Origin: Ginsengibacter sp963792025
Lineage (GTDB): Bacteria > Bacteroidota > Bacteroidia > Chitinophagales > Chitinophagaceae
Length of the DNA: 64,000 bases
Assembly: GCA_963792025.1 (NCBI GenBank)
Contig: CAWBUS010000004.1
Location: 1-64,000 of the forward strand
Direction of reading: 5' to 3'
Positions within the stretch are counted from its first letter, which is position 1, and each line of letters starts with the position of its first letter. The notes beneath the pieces were generated by a model. The model did not search any database, was not told the origin of the DNA, and saw nothing but the letters and a program-made list of their open reading frames with translations. A program made the translations under genes and the position numbers. Below, one piece after another: positions 56,708 through 64,000 of the stretch.

Positions 56708-57421
56708 TTAAATGATGTTGCTTTTGCTGAAATGATTACAAACCATTTCAACTAAATTTTTTTTGCCCGGAGTTTCAGCAATGATAACAGGTTGTTGTGA
56801 AAATAGTTTTATTTCGTTTGCAGTTGTGGTGCCGATTGCAAATATTTTTGTTGTGTGGCTTAACGAATTTTTTGAAAAAAAACTTTGCACCGCACTTGGG
56901 CTAAAAAATAAGATGCCATCATATTGTTTCGTCAAAACCGTTGGCGTTTCTATCGTTTTATAAACTACAATCTCATCAACCCTTATTCCGCCATTATTAA
57001 GGTTGACAGGTAATTCATCCCTGCGTTTATCGCCACAAAAAAAAGCGATATTTTGTATTGAAGAATTTTGAAGAATTAATTTTGATAAGCTGCCGGCATT
57101 TTCAGCAAATCCTTCGACAGCGTCTTCTCCGAAAATTTTCTTTAGTGCTTTTTTAGTTGTATTACCAACGCAAAATATTTTCCAGTGAGGCCGGTTTGTA
57201 ATAAACTTACTAACTGCATTCACAGCATTCATGCTTGTAAATGCAACTGTCATTTCTAGGTTGGATAATTCTCTTATTTTTCTTTCAGTTGCTATGTCGA
57301 GAATGTCTTCGGTTTTTATAAAAGAAATTTCATCAATGATAATATCGTTATTCGCTGCATCTTTAATGAACTCTTCTGTAACAGGCCTGGTGCTTAATAT
57401 TTGAATTTTATTTTTCAGCAT
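56708..57421 (-). CDS. hemD: Uroporphyrinogen-III synthase
   Basis: 237 residues, a divergent family recognised mainly by context and by fold-like features: an N-terminal strand-helix ILSTRPV, the IFCVGNTTKKALKKIF hinge block and a C-terminal VETMVNHF-like ending (NLVEMVCNHF). It closes the linear tetrapyrrole hydroxymethylbilane to uroporphyrinogen III. It overlaps hemC by 14 bp and abuts hemE. The two-domain layout can be inferred from the length. Confidence 0.9.
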   Translation of the reverse strand: MLKNKIQILSTRPVTEEFIKDAANNDIIIDEISFIKTEDILDIATERKIRELSNLEMTVAFTSMNAVNAVSKFITNRPHWKIFCVGNTTKKALKKIFGEDAVEGFAENAGSLSKLILQNSSIQNIAFFCGDKRRDELPVNLNNGGIRVDEIVVYKTIETPTVLTKQYDGILFFSPSAVQSFFSKNSLSHTTKIFAIGTTTANEIKLFSQQPVIIAETPGKKNLVEMVCNHFSKSNII

Positions 57422-58334
57422 TCGTTAACCTGGATATTATTTTTTGTGCTTGTTCATTTTTTAATAGTTCGTTGCCCGCAACCTTTCCCAGCCCATTACT
57501 GTCTTGCATAGACGTAGTTTTTTCTACTTCAATTTTTTGTTTCCCATCGGGACTGCAAACATTTCCTTTAAAATTTACAGTTCCATATGCAACTGTAGCT
57601 AAAGCGCTTATTGGCGTTGAGCATCCGCCCATTAACGTTCTGAGAAAATCTCTTTCAATTTTTGCGCATAAAGCTGTTGCATAATCGTTTAATGAATTAC
57701 TTATTTCAAAGGAAGAAGCGTCTTCTGTTCTGCAAACAATGCCAATAGCACCTTGCGCCGGTGCCGGCAGCATCCAATCCAGGTCAATAGAATTTGTTGG
57801 GCGAAGATTAATTCGTTCAAGGCCCGCAGCGGCAAAGATGGCGCCATTCCAACTATGCTCATTTATTTTTCTTAATCGTGTGTTTACGTTTCCACGCAGA
57901 TTCTCAAAGACATGATTAGGATACTTGTTTAACCATTGTGCTTTGCGTCGTGTACTGCTGGTAGCAATTATAGCACTGCTATCATTGTCTTCTAAAAAAG
58001 AGTGATCATCTTTATAAACAAAAATGTCTTTATAAGACGCTCGCCTTAAAACTGCAGCTAATTGAATTCCAACGGCCAGTTTGGTCGGTACATCTTTCAA
58101 AGAATGGACGGCTATGTCAATGCGATTATTTAATAATGCAGCGTCAAGCGATTTTGTGAAAATGCCCTGGACACCTATTTCATACAAAGGAGTGATAGTA
58201 TCAATATCGCCTTCGCTTTTTATATAAACCAATTCGGAAACAACGTGGTTTTTTAATAGCAGGTTTTGCACAAGGGTAGCTTGCCACACAGCCAATTGGC
58301 TTTCACGTGTTCCTATCTTAATAATTTTTTTCAA
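57408..58334 (-). CDS. hemC: Hydroxymethylbilane synthase (porphobilinogen deaminase)
   Basis: About 308 residues from a TTG start at 58334 that overlaps the hemA stop in the sequence TTGA (TTG/TGA). The alternative, also a TTG at 58376, adds 14 residues without family resemblance. The N-terminus KKIIKIGTRESQLAVWQA is typical, DVPTKL is in the active-site region, and the dipyrromethane cofactor Cys is in LMGGCSTPISALA. It joins four porphobilinogens. The overlap implies translational coupling with hemA. Confidence 0.95.
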   Translation of the reverse strand: MKKIIKIGTRESQLAVWQATLVQNLLLKNHVVSELVYIKSEGDIDTITPLYEIGVQGIFTKSLDAALLNNRIDIAVHSLKDVPTKLAVGIQLAAVLRRASYKDIFVYKDDHSFLEDNDSSAIIATSSTRRKAQWLNKYPNHVFENLRGNVNTRLRKINEHSWNGAIFAAAGLERINLRPTNSIDLDWMLPAPAQGAIGIVCRTEDASSFEISNSLNDYATALCAKIERDFLRTLMGGCSTPISALATVAYGTVNFKGNVCSPDGKQKIEVEKTTSMQDSNGLGKVAGNELLKNEQAQKIISRLTNAEK

Positions 58335-59539
58335 TTCATGTGAAGGTAACTGCTTAATGCAGTAATACACTGGCAACCCTTATTATTTTGCTGGTGCAAT
58401 TGTATTGCGAGCGAAGATACGGCTTTATGTATTTTTCCCTCGAAAGCCTCGTTGGTAAGATGCATTTCGCTTAGCTGGTAGAGCTGCGATTTTACTATAC
58501 GCAATGCCGGGTTAATCCCTTGTTTGCGATACCAGTTACATAAATCCAACATGGTTCGGTTAATAATTTCCATAGCCTTGGGAATTTCAGCCTGGCGAAG
58601 AGAAATTGTTTTATCAAGGATGGCAGATATTTCATCTACGTTTAAAAGGTTTATTCCTGCTAAATTTTTAACGACCGGGTCAACATTTTGTGGAACGGAA
58701 AGATCCAATATCAATCTTGATTTATTAGTTGTAAAAAACGAAGGAAGAATGTTATATGTTTCTGCCGCTGAACTAACTATAATAATATCAGCATCGTTGC
58801 AGGCATGAGCTAAGTTTGCATAAGGCACGAACGCTGCACCGCATTCTTGTGCTAGTTCATGTGCTTTTTTATCGGTACGGTTTGTAAAGAAAAGTGACGA
58901 GGTTGATAAGTAATTTTTAAGATTCTTACCGATATGATTTCCAAATTTACCAGCACCAACCAGCAGGATTTTTTTATTGCTGATATTTGAAACTCTCTCT
59001 TTAATAATTTCAATTGCAGCGTATGAAACCGATACGGTTCCTGAGCTTAAATTAGTAGTAGTTTTTATTTCTTTAGAAGATTGTAGCGCATAGTTAATCA
59101 CTCTTTCCATGAAACTGTTAAGGCAATTATTCTCCTTGGCTACTCTTGCTGCCAGTTTAATTTGCGATAGAATTTCATAGTCACCGATTATCTGGGAATC
59201 CAATCCCGCAGCTACTTTAAACAAATGTTCCACTGTTGTAAGTCCTTTGTATTGATATCCATGTTCAACAAAATCTTTCATATTACCATGCGTGTGAATG
59301 CAAAGCATTTCTATGAGTTGATTAGGATGATCACAAATCCCATATATTTCTGTTCTGTTACACGTAGAAAGAACCATACAACCAGGAAATCTTTTTTGAA
59401 CGGCTTCTTTCAATAATAAAACGGAGTGCTCTGGCAATAATGAAAATTTACCACGAATGCTTATATCACTTTTACGATAATTGATACCTGCTACGCAGAA
59501 ATTATCTAAAAATTGATGTACTGGTTCCTCTATAATCAT
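58331..59539 (-). CDS. hemA: Glutamyl-tRNA reductase
   Basis: About 402 residues from ATG 59539. The in-frame extension to a GTG at 59581 would overlap the promoter element. The catalytic Cys is in VLSTCNRTEIYG, the NADPH-binding domain shows KILLVGAGKFGNHIGKNL, and the C-terminal dimerisation helix includes NRTMLDLCNWYRKQGINPALR. It makes glutamate-1-semialdehyde from glutamyl-tRNA, the committed step of the C5 pathway. First gene of the minus-strand heme operon and divergent from hemH. Confidence 0.95.
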   Translation of the reverse strand: MIIEEPVHQFLDNFCVAGINYRKSDISIRGKFSLLPEHSVLLLKEAVQKRFPGCMVLSTCNRTEIYGICDHPNQLIEMLCIHTHGNMKDFVEHGYQYKGLTTVEHLFKVAAGLDSQIIGDYEILSQIKLAARVAKENNCLNSFMERVINYALQSSKEIKTTTNLSSGTVSVSYAAIEIIKERVSNISNKKILLVGAGKFGNHIGKNLKNYLSTSSLFFTNRTDKKAHELAQECGAAFVPYANLAHACNDADIIIVSSAAETYNILPSFFTTNKSRLILDLSVPQNVDPVVKNLAGINLLNVDEISAILDKTISLRQAEIPKAMEIINRTMLDLCNWYRKQGINPALRIVKSQLYQLSEMHLTNEAFEGKIHKAVSSLAIQLHQQNNKGCQCITALSSYLHMN

Positions 59540-59547
59540 GAAGTGTG

Positions 59548-59555
59548 CAAATTTA
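59548..59555 (-). promoter_or_regulatory. -7 promoter element of the hem operon
   Basis: TAAATTTG on the minus strand matches TAnnTTTG exactly, 8 bp before the hemA ATG, so the leader is almost absent. An ATTG lies 17 bp further upstream at 59573-59576 as a candidate -33 element. This placement is the main reason to prefer ATG 59539. Confidence 0.5.
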
Positions 59556-59830
59556 TTTTTATGTAAACCCGGCAATGTCACGCGAAAGTAATAATACTAA
59601 TTAAATTTCTGTGTCGCCGAAAGGTCTCTTTGTTTTTAAATTAAGTGCCAAAGGAAATCAAAACTATTTTTTTTTTAAATGACCGCTATCAGATTTCTGC
59701 ATGACGTTGCTCAATTGAGGTATGATTGAAAAATTATTGATATTAAATCAAAACTTTCAATAAATATATATTGCAAGTGGTTGCGAGAAACGCAAAACAT
59801 ATAATGGGATTAAATTATTGATAAGCGGCT
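59556..59830. other. Divergent heme-gene intergenic region
   Basis: The 270-bp stretch between hemA and hemH holds only AT-rich sequence, including a T run near 59680. No operator repeat or hairpin stands out, although this is where a heme or iron regulator would bind. Confidence 0.4.
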
Positions 59831-59838
59831 TACATTTG
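59831..59838 (+). promoter_or_regulatory. -7 promoter element of hemH-hemJ
   Basis: TACATTTG matches TAnnTTTG exactly, 15 bp before the hemH ATG at 59854. No -33 element is at the usual distance. Confidence 0.5.
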
Positions 59839-59853
59839 CGGATATTTTTTAAA

Positions 59854-60876
59854 ATGAAAGTAAAAAGAGGAATTCTATTAATGAATTTGGGTTCTCCCGA
59901 TTCAACAGAGGTAAAAGATTTACGAAAATATCTCGACCAGTTCTTAATGGATGAAAGAGTAATTGACAAGCCCTGGCTTTTTAGAGCTTTATTGGTGAAA
60001 GGAATTATAGTTCCTTTTCGTGCGCCAAAATCTGCCGAAGCTTACAAGGCGATCTGGACAGACAAAGGTTCTCCATTAGTTGAAACAACAAAACAATTAA
60101 AAGCGGCTTTGGAAAAGGAAATTGATGAACCTGTAGAAATTGCCATGCGCTATGGGAATCCTGGACCTGAAGAAGGCTTTGATGCATTACTGAAAAAAGA
60201 CCCATCGATAGAAGAAGTTGTAGCATTGCCGCTCTATCCTCATTATGCTATGTCAAGTTATGAAACGGCAGTAGAATATGCTAAAGAAATTCATCAAAAG
60301 AAAAAATATTCTTTTAAACTTTCTTTTGTAGAACCTTTTTATGATGAGCCAGATTATTTAAACGCATTAGCTGAAAATATAAAACCTTTTTTAAACCAGC
60401 CATACGACCAGATCCTATTTAGTTACCATGGCATACCGGAAAGGCATATACGCAAAAGTGATGTAACCGGATGCCATTGCCTGCAAACTGGAAGTTGTTG
60501 CGAAGTGGCATCTACAGCACATGCCTATTGTTACCGCCACCAGGTTTTTACAACCACAAAAAGGGTAACCGAAATTTTAGGTATTCCGAAAGAAAAATAT
60601 AGTATTTCATTTCAATCCCGACTGGGGAAAGGCTGGCTTACACCCTTTACTGACATAAGATTAGAGGAGTTGCCAGCCGAAGGAATCAAAAAATTATTAA
60701 TTCTTTGCCCGGCTTTTGTCAGCGATTGCCTGGAAACATTAGAAGAAATAAACATAAGAGGGAAAGAAGAATTTATGAAAGCTGGGGGAGAATCTTATAC
60801 CATGATACCTTGCCTGAATGTAAATCCTTTGTGGGTGAAGACAGTTGCTAATTATGTAACGTCAGATGACAAATAA
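59854..60876 (+). CDS. hemH: Ferrochelatase
   Basis: 340 residues from ATG 59854. The upstream frame to 59818 overlaps the promoter. The N-terminus MKVKRGILLMNLGSPDSTE and the catalytic His in ILFSYHGIPERHIRKSD are typical. The conserved SFQSRLGKGWLTPFTD holds the substrate site, and CPAFVSDCLETLEEI the C-terminal block. It inserts ferrous iron into protoporphyrin IX. Cysteines at CHCLQTGSCC may bind an iron-sulphur cluster, as in some bacterial ferrochelatases, which is inference. Confidence 0.97.
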   Translation: MKVKRGILLMNLGSPDSTEVKDLRKYLDQFLMDERVIDKPWLFRALLVKGIIVPFRAPKSAEAYKAIWTDKGSPLVETTKQLKAALEKEIDEPVEIAMRYGNPGPEEGFDALLKKDPSIEEVVALPLYPHYAMSSYETAVEYAKEIHQKKKYSFKLSFVEPFYDEPDYLNALAENIKPFLNQPYDQILFSYHGIPERHIRKSDVTGCHCLQTGSCCEVASTAHAYCYRHQVFTTTKRVTEILGIPKEKYSISFQSRLGKGWLTPFTDIRLEELPAEGIKKLLILCPAFVSDCLETLEEINIRGKEEFMKAGGESYTMIPCLNVNPLWVKTVANYVTSDDK

Positions 60877-60885
60877 AACTCAACA

Positions 60886-61413
60886 ATGACCTATTTCTAC
60901 ATAAAAGCCCTGCATATAATTTTTATAGTCACGTGGTTTGCGGGGCTTTTTTATATGGTACGACTTTTCGTTTATAGTGCAGAAGCTAACGAAAAATCAG
61001 AACCCGAAAGATCAATCTTGTTAAAGCAATTTGGATTGATGCAGAAGCGGCTTTGGTACGGAATTACATGGCCTTCAGCAATTCTCACATTAATTTTTGG
61101 AACCTGGATTGGCATCTTATATGGAAGTTTACCCACATGGCTCCTCGTGAAACTAATTTTTGTCTTGGGTTTGTTTATATATCAATTGAGCCTTCAATCA
61201 ATCTTTAATCAACAACAAAAGGAGAATTTTAAATGGACTTCGCAGAAATTAAGGATGTGGAATGAGGTAGCCACTCTTTTCCTAATTGCCATCGTCATGC
61301 TCGCGGTAGTAAAAGAATTGCTCAGTTTGGTTTGGGGCGTTGGCGTATTGGCCGCAGTAACATTGTTGCTTTTACTCGCAATAAAGATTTATAAAAAATA
61401 CAGGAAAGATTAG
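60886..61413 (+). CDS. hemJ: Protoporphyrinogen IX oxidase HemJ
   Basis: 175 residues with four or five TM helices. The N-terminus YFYIKALHIIFIVTWFAGLFYMVRLFVY has the conserved His (about residue 10) and the KALHI motif of the HemJ/UPF0093 family, and LVKLIFVLGLFIYQLSL has the conserved lysine. It completes the pathway between HemF and HemH, oxidising protoporphyrinogen IX, probably via the quinone pool. 9 bp after hemH, so they form one transcript. A CopD-like family member is the alternative reading, made unlikely by the neighbours. Confidence 0.92.
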   Translation: MTYFYIKALHIIFIVTWFAGLFYMVRLFVYSAEANEKSEPERSILLKQFGLMQKRLWYGITWPSAILTLIFGTWIGILYGSLPTWLLVKLIFVLGLFIYQLSLQSIFNQQQKENFKWTSQKLRMWNEVATLFLIAIVMLAVVKELLSLVWGVGVLAAVTLLLLLAIKIYKKYRKD

Positions 61414-61427
61414 AAACCCGTCAGATC

Positions 61428-62363
61428 TTAGTGAAACAATAACTCACAAGGTTTTAAGCCAGTATGTTTCTTAAAAGCGGTAGAAAAATGGGAGATAGAA
61501 GAATAACCCAGCAAAGCAGATACATCCGTAACACTTAGCTCTTTTTCATACAAAAGATATTTGGCGTGTTCCATACGCTGGCTTTGAAAAAAATCGAATA
61601 TGGTGGTACCATACATTTCTTTAAAGCCTTTCTTAAGATAACATTCATTTATGGCGGCTTTGCGGCTGAGTTCCTTTATAGTCAATGGTTCACTAATATG
61701 TTCCAGTAATATTTTACGGGCTAATGCAATCTTTTCCCTATCGGCATCGTTGGACAAAAATTTACAGCTAAAAGATTCTTCACTATCCCCTGCCATACAC
61801 TCCATACTATATAATAGAAGCATTTGAGTTTGCGCATTAATAAAAATATTCTCCATGCTTTCTGAATAGGTATGATTCAATAAAGCATCAAGCACACTTC
61901 TTGTTCTGCTGCAAAGCGGTAATGACTTTGAAAATGACGAAGTATGACTAAAATTTAAAATGCTTTCGGAAAATGTAGTAGTTTTTATGCTCTTTACAAA
62001 TTGCGAAAGATGATCTGAATTAAACCGAAAGCTGGCAACATCAACGGTGTCAATTATTTCCTGGCAGCGCTCAGATTGGGCATTTTTGCAAAAATTGCAT
62101 TCTGAATCTTTTTGCCTGCAATAACGGTTTCCCGTTACACAAAAGACTAATTCAAGGCTGCCTTGTTTTTTGTTTTCTGATTCATAATGATACGCCAGCA
62201 CGCCGGTATCTTCAAAATTAATATGAGGTAATTTCCTGTAACGGCTAATCACATATTGAACCGTTCCGGGAATCTTTTGAACCTTGTGATGCACTAATTC
62301 CATTTCCTCATGCATCACGGGACGGTTAAGTGCAACGGTTAATATATTTTGAATTACCTGCAT
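61428..62363 (-). CDS. AraC-family regulator with a cysteine cluster
   Basis: 311 residues. The C-terminal AraC HTH (about 215-311) is clear: LTIKELSRKAAINECYLKKGFKEMYG and VSALLGYSSISHFSTAFKKHTGLKP. The N-terminal sensor region holds five cysteines in 26 residues (C75, C82, C89, C92, C100: VFCVTGNRYCRQKDSECNFC then SERC), a pattern that could bind an iron-sulphur cluster or metal, or respond to oxidants. It is convergent with hemJ and next to gyrB. Target genes are unknown; the heme genes are an attractive guess only. Confidence 0.9.
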   Translation of the reverse strand: MQVIQNILTVALNRPVMHEEMELVHHKVQKIPGTVQYVISRYRKLPHINFEDTGVLAYHYESENKKQGSLELVFCVTGNRYCRQKDSECNFCKNAQSERCQEIIDTVDVASFRFNSDHLSQFVKSIKTTTFSESILNFSHTSSFSKSLPLCSRTRSVLDALLNHTYSESMENIFINAQTQMLLLYSMECMAGDSEESFSCKFLSNDADREKIALARKILLEHISEPLTIKELSRKAAINECYLKKGFKEMYGTTIFDFFQSQRMEHAKYLLYEKELSVTDVSALLGYSSISHFSTAFKKHTGLKPCELLFH

Positions 62364-62374
62364 TTAAAAGATTG

Positions 62375-62382
62375 CAAAGATA
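62375..62382 (-). promoter_or_regulatory. -7 promoter element of the AraC-type regulator
   Basis: TATCTTTG on the minus strand matches TAnnTTTG exactly, 12 bp before the ATG at 62363. The leader would be only a few bases, so a later start codon cannot be excluded. Confidence 0.45.
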
Positions 62383-62588
62383 AACAAGGTTTCTTTAACA
62401 GTTTCCTGGCAGAAAATTGCTGGATTCGAGGTGTATTTTCGGCTTTATTTCATAGTTATCCACATTACCAAAAAAATAAACTCAGAATGACATTTTATTA
62501 CCCGATTAAATGCGCATTTTTAGTACATTCTTCGTACCTTCGCACGATTATAATTTTAAAGCTTTAACAGCGAATTTTATCCCTTTTT

Positions 62589-64000
62589 ATGACAGCAGAA
62601 ACAGCAGAAGTAATTACCCCAAAATTAGATGGTTATGGTGCAGATAGCATCCAGGTTCTGGAAGGTCTTGAGGCAGTAAGAAAGCGGCCTGCAATGTATA
62701 TTGGCGACGTTGGTAACAAAGGCCTTCACCACCTTGTATACGAAGTTGTAGATAACTCTATTGATGAGGCACTGGCAGGATATTGTAAAAACATTATCGT
62801 TACCATTAATGAAGATAATTCCATAACGGTAAAAGATGATGGCCGGGGTATACCAACAGGTATAATGACGAAGGAAAAAAGGAGTGCTCTTGAAGTAGTG
62901 ATGACGGTACTTCATGCCGGAGGGAAATTTGATAAAAACACTTATAAAGTGAGCGGAGGTTTACACGGCGTTGGAGTAAGTTGCGTAAATGCCTTAAGCA
63001 CAAAATTTCACGTGATAGTAAACCGTGATGGAAAAATATTTGAGCAGGAATATGCAAAAGGAATTCCACAATATAAAGTGCGTGAGATTGGGGAGAGCAA
63101 TACGACCGGAACCGAAATACAATTTTGGCCGGATACTTCAATTTTTATTGTTTCCAATTATAACAGGGAAATACTTGAAGGGAGACTGAGAGAGCTTGCT
63201 TTTTTAAATAAAAAGATCCGTATAGTTTTAAATGACCTGCGCGAAAAAGATGATGACGGCAAAACATACTCGAAAACATTTTATAGCGAAGGAGGAATTG
63301 TTGAATTTGTTGAATTAATTGACAAAAATGGTAGCCGCCAGGCATTACTTCCTAATATAATTTATTGCGACGGGCATGATGAAGTTAACAATGTTGCTGT
63401 AGAGGTTGCCATGATTTACAATACCGGTTACCAGGAACATCTCTTTAGTTATGTAAATAACATTAATACCATTGAAGGCGGAACGCATGTTTCCGGCTTC
63501 AGGCGGTCTATTACCCGTGTATTTAAAAGTTATGGGGAGAAGGAAGGTATGTTTGAAAAAGCAAAAGTTGTTATCGAAGGCGATGACTTTCGGGAAGGGC
63601 TAACCGCAGTTATTTCGGTGAAAGTTCCGGAGCCGCAGTTTGAAGGACAAACGAAGACTAAGTTGGGTAACAACGAGGTGATGGGTATAGTGGATTCAAC
63701 GCTCAGTCGTGTGTTGGTTGCTTACCTGGAAGAAAATCCAAAAGATGCCAGGACAATTATTCAAAAAGTTATTTTAGCTGCACAAGCAAGAGCTGCCGCC
63801 AAAAAGGCCCGCGAAATGGTACAGCGTAAAAGCGTACTAACGGGAGGTGGATTACCGGGCAAGCTTGCAGATTGCAGTGATAAAGATCCTTTTCGTTGCG
63901 AAATATTTTTAGTAGAAGGAGACTCTGCAGGTGGAACTGCCAAGCAGGGACGTGATAGAAGTTTCCAGGCAATACTTCCGCTGCGTGGCAAAATTTTGAA
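62589..64000 (+). CDS. gyrB: DNA gyrase subunit B (5' part, cut by window end)
   Basis: 470 residues are in the window; the frame is open to the edge. ATG at 62589 opens MTAETAEVITPKLDGYGADS, then the GHKL ATPase signature LEAVRKRPAMYIGD and VDNSIDEALAGYC (ATP-binding Asn/Asp), DDGRGIPTG, GGLHGVGVSCVNALS, and the transducer with KLGNNEVM. The Toprim domain starts with CEIFLVEGDSAGG (metal-binding Glu). It is the ATPase subunit for negative supercoiling. Distinguishing GyrB from ParE would need the missing C-terminus, but the extended N-terminus and location suit GyrB. Confidence 0.93.
   Translation, partial: MTAETAEVITPKLDGYGADSIQVLEGLEAVRKRPAMYIGDVGNKGLHHLVYEVVDNSIDEALAGYCKNIIVTINEDNSITVKDDGRGIPTGIMTKEKRSALEVVMTVLHAGGKFDKNTYKVSGGLHGVGVSCVNALSTKFHVIVNRDGKIFEQEYAKGIPQYKVREIGESNTTGTEIQFWPDTSIFIVSNYNREILEGRLRELAFLNKKIRIVLNDLREKDDDGKTYSKTFYSEGGIVEFVELIDKNGSRQALLPNIIYCDGHDEVNNVAVEVAMIYNTGYQEHLFSYVNNINTIEGGTHVSGFRRSITRVFKSYGEKEGMFEKAKVVIEGDDFREGLTAVISVKVPEPQFEGQTKTKLGNNEVMGIVDSTLSRVLVAYLEENPKDARTIIQKVILAAQARAAAKKAREMVQRKSVLTGGGLPGKLADCSDKDPFRCEIFLVEGDSAGGTAKQGRDRSFQAILPLRGKIL

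Noticed and set aside
59581..59581. GTG start for hemA
   Set aside because: It would place the start upstream of the -7 element, and the extension lacks resemblance to GluTR N-termini.
1..64000. CRISPR array or prophage
   Set aside because: No spaced direct repeats, cas genes, integrase or structural phage genes were seen on either strand.

Overview
The window reads as chromosomal DNA from a Bacteroidota bacterium, most likely Sphingobacteriia/Chitinophagia (Chitinophagaceae-like). This is an inference from a SusC/SusD pair, several TonB-dependent or barrel receptors with carboxypeptidase-regulatory-like N-termini, a GldA-type ABC ATPase, a T9SS-sorted surface protein, DUF5606 and DUF6089 proteins, low GC (roughly 35-40% by eye), and promoter elements fitting the Bacteroidota -7 consensus TAnnTTTG. 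No rRNA, tRNA or CRISPR array was seen.

Layout. 1-9.4 kb: an inactivated IS5-like element, then a polysaccharide-uptake fragment (frameshifted SusE-like lipoprotein, SusD, SusC), then a frameshifted RND exporter. 9.5-13.3 kb: an AT-rich pair (solo DnaB-core ATPase plus UDG-like protein), oligoendopeptidase F and a DUF5606 protein. 13.5-18.4 kb (+): an outer-membrane barrel protein, then an ECF sigma factor with a small one-TM protein, an anchored Spy/CpxP-like protein and a secreted Spy-like protein, closed by a strong terminator. 18.6-24.8 kb: broken TMEM175 and FUSC genes, an ArsR regulator, KorA, and a broken DUF6089 barrel gene. 24.9-35.5 kb (-): housekeeping genes nth, divIC/ftsB-like, eno, gldA-like, yaaT-like PSP1, holB, gpx, a beta-helix lipoprotein, comF and radA. 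35.9-40.3 kb (+): a frameshifted TonB receptor, a frameshifted secreted protein, two tandem membrane paralogues (one frameshifted) and a winged-helix regulator. 40.3-52 kb: a T9SS surface protein, a secreted protein, the N-terminal half of a split transketolase, a LolC/E permease, rbfA, a dead ABC-ATPase tail, a VOC protein, a DksA-like protein with a histone-like tail, and ileS. 52.1-52.3 kb (+): a candidate structured RNA with its own terminator. 52.3-61.4 kb: a complete C5 heme pathway, hemA-C-D-E-F-B-L on the minus strand and hemH-hemJ on the plus strand. 61.4-64 kb: a Cys-rich AraC regulator and the 5' part of gyrB.

Together the heme genes convert glutamyl-tRNA to protoheme with no step missing. 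The sigma-factor operon looks like a periplasm-sensing envelope-stress module. Nine genes (transposon, uptake, export and membrane functions) carry one to three frameshifts each, whereas every long essential gene is intact. That distribution argues for real gene decay, although indel errors in the assembly cannot be excluded from sequence alone.
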